Below are positions 58,263 to 64,000 of a stretch of 64,000 nt of DNA, piece after piece (position 1 is the stretch's first letter; each line of letters starts with the position of its first letter). Source of the DNA: Tiliqua scincoides (lineage: Eukaryota > Chordata > Lepidosauria > Squamata > Scincidae); contig NC_089821.1 of assembly GCF_035046505.1 (NCBI RefSeq), forward strand, positions 31,234,348 through 31,298,347. Direction: 5' to 3'. The position numbers were made by a program, and so were the translations under genes. Below the pieces are notes generated by a model. That model saw only the letters and a list, made by a program, of their open reading frames with translations, had not been told where the DNA came from and made no database searches.

Positions 58263-61200
58263 CTACATTTCAAATTCCATAGAATCAGCTATTTCCAAAG
58301 AGTCTGGAAGTGTCATGAAATCTTCCATACTCTGATCTGGATTGGTTGTCAACCCCTGGCTTTTTAACATATTATGAGCGTCCATGAATTTCTGCAAATG
58401 CTTTGAGGTGTACAGCCAGTGGTGCTTCAAGACGTCCTCCATTTCATAGCACTTGGATTGCCTGGCGTTCATTTTTCGAAAGCGCCTAAACAATTTGTTC
58501 CCAGATTCATTGCCTTCGCTTGCCCAGGCACCAATGGAGCCGTCTCTTTCTATGATTTCTGGGACGTGAGCAAGAGTTTTGTGAAAGTAATTTGTAATCT
58601 TGCCCTCATATCTGTAACTGAACTTTGTGGACAGCAACTCTGCAAAGCGTTGAGAGTTGAAGCTGTACTGGCATACTAGCTCTGGGCATTCCTTGGTAGG
58701 ACATGAAGACCGCCACACGGGTTTCATCTTAAGATAGAGGTCCATGAGTTCTCTAAGGGCTTCATGCCTTTCTTCACACTTAATTAGTTCACAAACGGCT
58801 TCCACAGTTTCTTTGGTCATGAGCTTTCTAGCAAAATTTCCATTCATCCTTGTCATAGGCTTCATGCTCATCTTCTTCCTAAGATGCTTGTCAAGAGTTG
58901 ATTGCCACCTCTTCCTCTCTTCTTTTGACACATCAGGGTTTTTGTACACTTCCCCAATTTCGAATTGGAAGATCTTGTAAAACTCAGTAGCATTACCAAT
59001 GTCACAGTGCAATGCGTCTATCGAAGGCACAGTTTCGATAAAAGGCTTGGCAGAAACACCCTTCACTCTGTCACGTAGCTCATCAACAGTCTCATGGTAG
59101 GGATTGGACCGCCACATCTCATACCGCTCTAGGTTTTCAGCGTGATTCCTTGTGATGGAGTGAAGGATCAGATTCCGGGAGGCTTCCAACCGTGTCGCAT
59201 CACATAGCGTACATATGTAAGTAGAACCGGAGGCTTCAAGGCCCTCTACTTCACGGACAAGCTTCTCATCATATCCAGTGCCTCTAAATATGAATTTGAA
59301 TAGTCTGGGTATTCCACCCATCTCAAGTATCAGTTCACTGCTTTTCATGGCCTCCCTTTCTGCGACAAGAGGGCTTAAGATAGCTGTGAGGGTCTCGTGG
59401 TCCGATTCATCAGCCAACATCAGGCACAAAGGTTTGCAACACAGTTCTGAGTTGGGCTTGTTTTCTTCAAAAATCTTTATACTTTCATTGCCCTGAGCAA
59501 CAGTGATGCTCATAAGTGTGAAAGAGAATCGCACCGCTTTCTCCGGGACAGCTGGGCCACAGCCATGCTTCTCGCTGACATCTCCCATGCCATCACAGGA
59601 CTCTTTAATCACCACTGTGAAGGGGCCTTTCACATAGTCATCCACGTCTTGAGCTTTCATTCCTTCAAAGATATCTTCTTCCATGTCCATGAGGGCCGAA
59701 ACCAAAGCTGCATCATACCGAAACCTCTTTGCAATGGTGTCTACTGGATAGTCATCCACCAAATGTTGTAGGCCCGAGAGGCCATCTATGATGCCTACTT
59801 CAGTGTTACTGGACACATTTTTCAAGGGTGGCTGCCATTCAAATGGATGGTAACCTGGCAGGAGGGCTTTTTCAGCAGTTCGGAGAGCATGCAGAGGCTG
59901 GAAAATTTGCCTTCCTGTTATTGCTTTTACAGTCCTGTACATTTTGTGGTATTGACTACAGCTGAGAAAGGTGTTAACTCGGATTGCCAAGCAAACAGCT
60001 GGATGAAGGCCTGCTCCCTTTCCTTGCATTATCGCTTCCAGTTCATCAGCTTGTTTGTGTTCATTTCCAGCTCTCAGAGCCAGGAGGAACAAAGTGAGGC
60101 ACACAGACTTGACGTCTCCCCCTTCCTCTTTCTCAGCAAAAGCCTTCACTTGAAGTTTGAGTTCTCTTAGGCGGTGTTTTTGAGCTCTCCGGGTCAACGA
60201 AAGCAAGTGTTGCCTTGGTCGGCCACCTTTGTTTATGTGCACATAACCCTCTTTGTCCTTTGCATCTTTGTGGCTGGAAAGATGACGGCAGTATTTTTCC
60301 AGGGAGATTTCCTCATCACACTCTCTCACAGGACATCTCACTGCCAAATTGTTGAGGATGCTCAGGAAGGATTTGACGGGGCTCACGAGATCAGTAGGAA
60401 AGCAAGGATAGCGACAAGAGGGGCAATAGCTTCCCAATACTTTGAGGCATTTCAGGATGCAAACTCTGCAGAATAAGTGCTTACACGTGGTCTCTACAGG
60501 GTCTGCCAGGATGTGCTCACAGATCTGGCAAGAGACTGCTTTCACAAAGTCTGCAGGATAGTCTACCGCAAAGTTCTTTGTGCTGAGATGTATCTTGTTG
60601 CAATTGACAATCTTTTTCATGAGGCTTTTGCTGTTCACTTGTCTGGGGCTCCTTACCGGCCTTATTTGACTAGCAGGTCTCGCCGTGATCCTGAGTTTTT
60701 TGCTCACTTGTGGATTCAGGGCTTGCCACTTTCTCTTGACTCCGCGGGACGAAGTGCCGCAAACCTCGCAGCTTGATGAATGGGGATGCCACTCCATGGT
60801 GCCTTTCCTTGGAAAATACACTTCGCAAGGGACATTTCTGAATTTCCTCTGAATAAAGTTCCAGCAGTTGTGACAAAAGTTAGTAGGATGGATTGTGTCA
60901 ATGTCCCCTCTCACGTCAATCTTAAACACCTTGGCAAGAAGTTCTGGCCAAGATGTAGCCCTTTTCTCTTTCTTTCTCAGTAGGGCTTGCATCACATTAT
61001 CCACCGGTCCATGCACTGGGTGGCTTCTCTTATAAGGGTCAGCTTTAAATGATCCTCCACAGATTCGGCAGAGCTGCTGCAGCCTTGCTTGGTGTGCTTC
61101 AGTCTCTCTTTGATTCCCATGAAAGGTTTCTTTATCTATTGTTGCCACACTATTGTTCTGTTCTGTGTCTATCTGAAAGGGGTCTTGTGGCATTAAGGCC

Positions 61201-61415
61201 ACTTCGTCTTCCTGTTCCTCAAAGGCTTTGTCCAGAGACTCTCCCACTTTCCCCTTATCATGGTTAGCCATATGGCTGCGTTCAGGAAGTGGTTTTTCGA
61301 ATGATCTCACTTTGAAGAGCTTGAATTTCCATTCAGAAAATTTCATATATGGCTGTTGGGTTTGTTCTGACATACAGCACAAGTTCATTGTCGGTGGGGG
61401 TGGCAGCATCTCCAT
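58263..61415 (-). CDS. RAG1: V(D)J recombination-activating protein 1
   Basis: RAG1 is the catalytic subunit of the V(D)J recombinase, a nuclear endonuclease that binds recombination signals and makes hairpin-ended breaks; it works with RAG2. The 1050-residue protein (human 1043) starts [10 protein letters not shown] a few bases after a splice acceptor and is encoded by one exon. The N-terminal part has a zinc-binding region (CRICGGSF at 116; CHNCW at 181). The RING finger lies at about 296-334 ([20 protein letters not shown]) with a C2H2-like finger after it, giving ubiquitin ligase activity. The nonamer-binding domain begins near 397 ([14 protein letters not shown]). The core holds the DDE triad Asp608 (ESCDGMGD), Asp716 (ALHCDIGN) and Glu970 (GNESGNKLF), plus zinc ligands in [10 protein letters not shown] and NYFHKTLAH. 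All are intact. The N-terminal approximately 105 residues are the most diverged. Convergent with RAG2. Confidence 0.99.
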   Translation of the reverse strand: MEMLPPPPTMNLCCMSEQTQQPYMKFSEWKFKLFKVRSFEKPLPERSHMANHDKGKVGESLDKAFEEQEDEVALMPQDPFQIDTEQNNSVATIDKETFHGNQRETEAHQARLQQLCRICGGSFKADPYKRSHPVHGPVDNVMQALLRKKEKRATSWPELLAKVFKIDVRGDIDTIHPTNFCHNCWNFIQRKFRNVPCEVYFPRKGTMEWHPHSSSCEVCGTSSRGVKRKWQALNPQVSKKLRITARPASQIRPVRSPRQVNSKSLMKKIVNCNKIHLSTKNFAVDYPADFVKAVSCQICEHILADPVETTCKHLFCRVCILKCLKVLGSYCPSCRYPCFPTDLVSPVKSFLSILNNLAVRCPVRECDEEISLEKYCRHLSSHKDAKDKEGYVHINKGGRPRQHLLSLTRRAQKHRLRELKLQVKAFAEKEEGGDVKSVCLTLFLLALRAGNEHKQADELEAIMQGKGAGLHPAVCLAIRVNTFLSCSQYHKMYRTVKAITGRQIFQPLHALRTAEKALLPGYHPFEWQPPLKNVSSNTEVGIIDGLSGLQHLVDDYPVDTIAKRFRYDAALVSALMDMEEDIFEGMKAQDVDDYVKGPFTVVIKESCDGMGDVSEKHGCGPAVPEKAVRFSFTLMSITVAQGNESIKIFEENKPNSELCCKPLCLMLADESDHETLTAILSPLVAEREAMKSSELILEMGGIPRLFKFIFRGTGYDEKLVREVEGLEASGSTYICTLCDATRLEASRNLILHSITRNHAENLERYEMWRSNPYHETVDELRDRVKGVSAKPFIETVPSIDALHCDIGNATEFYKIFQFEIGEVYKNPDVSKEERKRWQSTLDKHLRKKMSMKPMTRMNGNFARKLMTKETVEAVCELIKCEERHEALRELMDLYLKMKPVWRSSCPTKECPELVCQYSFNSQRFAELLSTKFSYRYEGKITNYFHKTLAHVPEIIERDGSIGAWASEGNESGNKLFRRFRKMNARQSKCYEMEDVLKHHWLYTSKHLQKFMDAHNMLKSQGLTTNPDQSMEDFMTLPDSLEIADSMEFEM

Positions 61416-61436
61416 GTTGGCAGATGTTGGAATGGC

Positions 61437-61438
61437 CT
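61437..61438 (-). other. RAG1: Splice acceptor of the RAG1 coding exon
   Basis: On the - strand CTCTCTCTTTTCTCCTCATAG ends at 61437 and the exon starts at 61436, 21 bases before the ATG. The 5' untranslated exon must lie beyond 61.5 kb and is not identified. Confidence 0.75.
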
Positions 61439-61999
61439 ATGAGGAGAAAAGAGAGAGAGGAGAAGTTAGTAAGAAACTGAGTAATGAGCCAAAACGAATG
61501 CTATGATTAGAAACGGATGAAACAAATGCTAATATTAGGTGTCCCTCATTGAGTCCTTGCATAATGAACAAGAGTTCGTTGACAAAAGGTGAATCAATAA
61601 ATGGTCAAGGGAGAAGAGCAATTTTCAGTCTCCCCTTCCCTCTACAGTCTCCCTCTTTTCCCCAGAATATGGAGCTGGAAAAATAGCTTAGGATGAACCC
61701 TGTGGTGTTTTACCATGGGGATATGTTGTTGTACTGATAAACATGTTTTGTAAGGCTGGCAACTGAACACAAGGCTGGCTGATCTGTACACCACAACAGA
61801 AATAAATACACCCTTAGGTTGTACTCTGTACCTAAAAAGGTTGGTGCACCAAGGAAGTTCTTTCCACATGTAGCCAATCATTTAAGGGTCAGGTTTGGGG
61901 GGAAAACTATTTCTGTTGGATTTTTTCTTACCTAGGATAACTACTTGCAGAGAAGAGGAGGTGCTACTGTATGCAAAAGAGGACAATTTTGGAAGGATC
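61439..61999 (-). other. RAG1 intron, nothing recognised
   Basis: No repeat or exon identified. Confidence 0.35.
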
Positions 62000-62205
62000 G
62001 CACAATCTCGGATCTTAAATTTGTGAGCATGTATACTCACAAGCAAGTCCCACTGAGATCAATAGTATTTACCCTCAGGTTAGTGTGCAGAATGAGGGTG
62101 TAGAATGAGGCTGCAATCCTATATGCACTTTTGTGGGAGTAAGACCCATTGAATACAATGAGACTTACTTCTGAGTAGACATGCATAGGATTGCTCTGTC
62201 AGTCT
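62000..62205. mobile_element. Two adjacent palindromic MITE copies
   Basis: The second copy, about 62110-62203, is one of the best in the window: GGCTGCAATCCTATATGCAC, GGGAGTAAGACCCATTGAAT, GAGACTTACTTCTGAGTAGA, CATGCATAGGATTGCTCTG. The first, about 62005-62095, is diverged (GAGCATGTATACTCACAAGC, AAGTCCCACTGAGATC). Confidence 0.7.
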
Positions 62206-63432
62206 TCCAACTGACTAATTCCAGAATAAGCCAATATATTAACTGCCAGCTTGGGTCTTGATCCACTTGCCACTTAATCCAACTGTACTGCCACAAATTG
62301 CTCAAGCTGATTTATTCTGTATTTAGGCTTTCTTAGCTCCCATTGTTTCCAGTGGGGCTAATGTAATTTAAAAGAAAACATGCCATTTTAAAAAAATTTG
62401 TGGGTTATACTCCTACACTGTCAGATCCATGTAATCAACTGAAGCTGTTTTATATCCTACCCTAAACTGACTGGTTGAAAAGAATAAGAAGCAGCATTCA
62501 CATCTTCTCTGTTTTAGATCAATGACTAAATGACAAGTATAACTAATCTACTGCAAAGTAAAATATCACATATCCTTCTGGAGCTGTCACATTATACCAT
62601 GCAAGAACTGTGATCTGACCAAACTGAATGCTCATCCATCCTTCTCCAACAGAGTGGGGAAAGTGGAATCCATGGGCTTCTGTCTCACAAAAAAACAGAT
62701 GAGGTGGTAAACCTGTGTGAGGACTGCACCACTTCAAACTACAAACATGGGCTAACATAAATAGTCTTCCATCCACCACATGTAACAAAACAAATGTTTC
62801 TAGCTCATTGTGGTAAACTAGTAAGCAATGGACATCATTAAATCAAAGCAGTTCCTGACATCATCTCACCCTATCTCACACACACACCCCACACACACAC
62901 ACCCCACACACACACACAGAGTGAGTCATCCAATATATTACATATCTCAGTTAATACTTGCTGTGGTTAGATCACTCAGGTGTTACAGAAGATTGATTTC
63001 ACCTCCTGCCTAAGCAACACTCAAAACTAAACTGCCTGGAGAATATGTCTTTATCCCCATAGCCTCCTTATCAAATACTTTTTTTCCTAGTCCCAAAGCC
63101 CCACGTAGCATAACTTCCATCTACATGCACAGGATTATCCAAAAGGTCTCATCAGGGATTTTTGTTTCCCCCTCACATATTATATCTGCATAAATCTATA
63201 CTTGGCTGGTTCTTATTAGGTTGGGTGAGATCATCCTGCACAAGATTACAAGCCCCTGGGAAGACCTCCTGCCCAAACTTTCATGGCAAGGTATGGGAGC
63301 TGCACAGGTGATGTTCTCAAAGACTTGTGACTCTCTTTGATCCTGCCAGGCATTCACATTTTGCAACAAATGAAATGTGACAGCTTTTTTTTATTGTTTG
63401 AAAATTCCAAAGAAAACATAGCGGAAACATTT
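62206..63432. other. AT-rich non-coding, with a (CA)n tract
   Basis: (CA)n with CCCC interruptions at about 62877-62919. Nothing else recognised. Probably RAG1 intron or 5' flank. Confidence 0.35.
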
Positions 63433-63512
63433 AAGCTGCAATCCTATACACAGATACCTGGTAGTAGGTTCCCTTAAACTCAGTGGGGTTTACTTCTGAG
63501 TAGACATGTATT
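63433..63512. mobile_element. Palindromic MITE copy
   Basis: AAGCTGCAATCCTATACACA, TGGTAGTAGGTTCCCTTAAA, GGGGTTTACTTCTGAGTAGA, CATGTATTGGCTTGG. The right end is diverged. Confidence 0.65.
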
Positions 63513-63724
63513 GGCTTGGACCATTTGGGGAAGAAACTGGTAATCCACATGAACGCAGGCTGGCCAGAATTTCACCACAACAGCATTTACATTTTTAACA
63601 TTTCCCATTTGAAAATTTCTAGGGTTTGTTTTTTTTTTAATTTAGTGAAATGTCAGGAAAGAACCACACAGCTGGGTTTGCATTTTTGCATGTCATTGCA
63701 AGATGTCAAACTGGCTATCTAGAA

Positions 63725-63957
63725 CAGCCGTTTTCAACCGCTGTGGCACACTGGTATACCGTGATGCTGCCTCAGGTGTGCCATGGGATCAGAGGAAGCA
63801 GGCAGCAGCTGCACACCCATGTGCAGGAGAAGCAGCTGCTGTGAGCCTCCCAGGGCAGGCAGCACAAGCAAGGGAGCAGCCAGGGAAGGGGCTTTGCATC
63901 CCACTCAGCAGCTAAAGAGTCTGCTTGGAGCTTGCTCCTGCTACTGAGCACGACTCA
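63725..63957 (+). mobile_element. hAT-like MITE, partial
   Basis: Starts CAGCCGTTTTCAACCGCTGT followed by GGCACACTGGTATACCGTG, the same group as 8890-9102 in opposite orientation. GC-rich interior (CAGCAGC words); the right terminus is not seen before the next element. Confidence 0.5.
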
Positions 63958-64000
63958 GGCTGCAACCTGATCCTCACTTTCCTGGGAGTAAGCCCCATTG
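63958..64000 (+). mobile_element. Palindromic MITE cut by the window end
   Basis: GGCTGCAACCTGATCCTCAC, then CCTGGGAGTAAGCCCCATTG: the left half of the family. The remainder lies outside the window. Confidence 0.65.

Noticed and set aside
62877-62919. CRISPR-like alternation of CACACA and CCCC
   Set aside because: A simple CA microsatellite with interruptions; no spacer structure.

Overview
The window is vertebrate genomic DNA, most likely from a squamate reptile (a lizard rather than a bird or mammal). It holds the two V(D)J recombinase genes. Each has one uninterrupted coding exon, and the two are convergent: RAG2 on + (44654-46228, 524 aa) and RAG1 on - (58263-61415, 1050 aa), about 12 kb apart. 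The squamate assignment is an inference from the repeats: CR1- and L2-like LINE ends, CORE-type and tRNA-derived SINEs, a 5S rRNA-derived SINE, and very abundant short inverted-repeat transposons. No database was searched.

Layout. 1-44.6 kb has no gene I can recognise. It is long non-coding DNA with LINE pieces (11.3-12.5, 14.5-15.1, 15.9-16.9, 19.1-19.9 kb), many MITEs, a few SINEs and several AT-rich repeat-free intervals that look like conserved non-coding DNA. In mammals, RAG2 upstream exons and IFTAP lie on this side, but I could not identify either here. 44.6-46.5 kb is the RAG2 coding exon. 46.6-56 kb is repeat-rich spacer with a GC-rich block at 50.9-52.4 kb. About 56.3-58.3 kb is probable RAG1 3' UTR and flank, and 58.3-61.4 kb is RAG1. 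61.4-64 kb is the RAG1 intron or 5' flank with more MITEs.

Gene logic. RAG1 carries the RING-zinc finger, the nonamer-binding domain and the DDE catalytic core. RAG2 carries the kelch propeller, an acidic hinge and a PHD finger that reads H3K4me3. Together they form the lymphocyte recombinase. Both open right after a splice acceptor, so each has at least one untranslated upstream exon. Every visible catalytic and histone-reading residue is kept, so the pair looks functional.

The most unusual content is the transposon layer. Two MITE families share a GCAATCCTA-type terminus and together make up about two dozen copies. Two hAT-like copies lie in tandem separated and flanked by the same 8-bp target repeat (26.5-27.8 kb). 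A 5S-derived SINE shares its 3' tail with a nearby LINE. Several nested insertions give relative ages. I saw no recognisable retroviral or LTR element, no CRISPR array and no tRNA gene.
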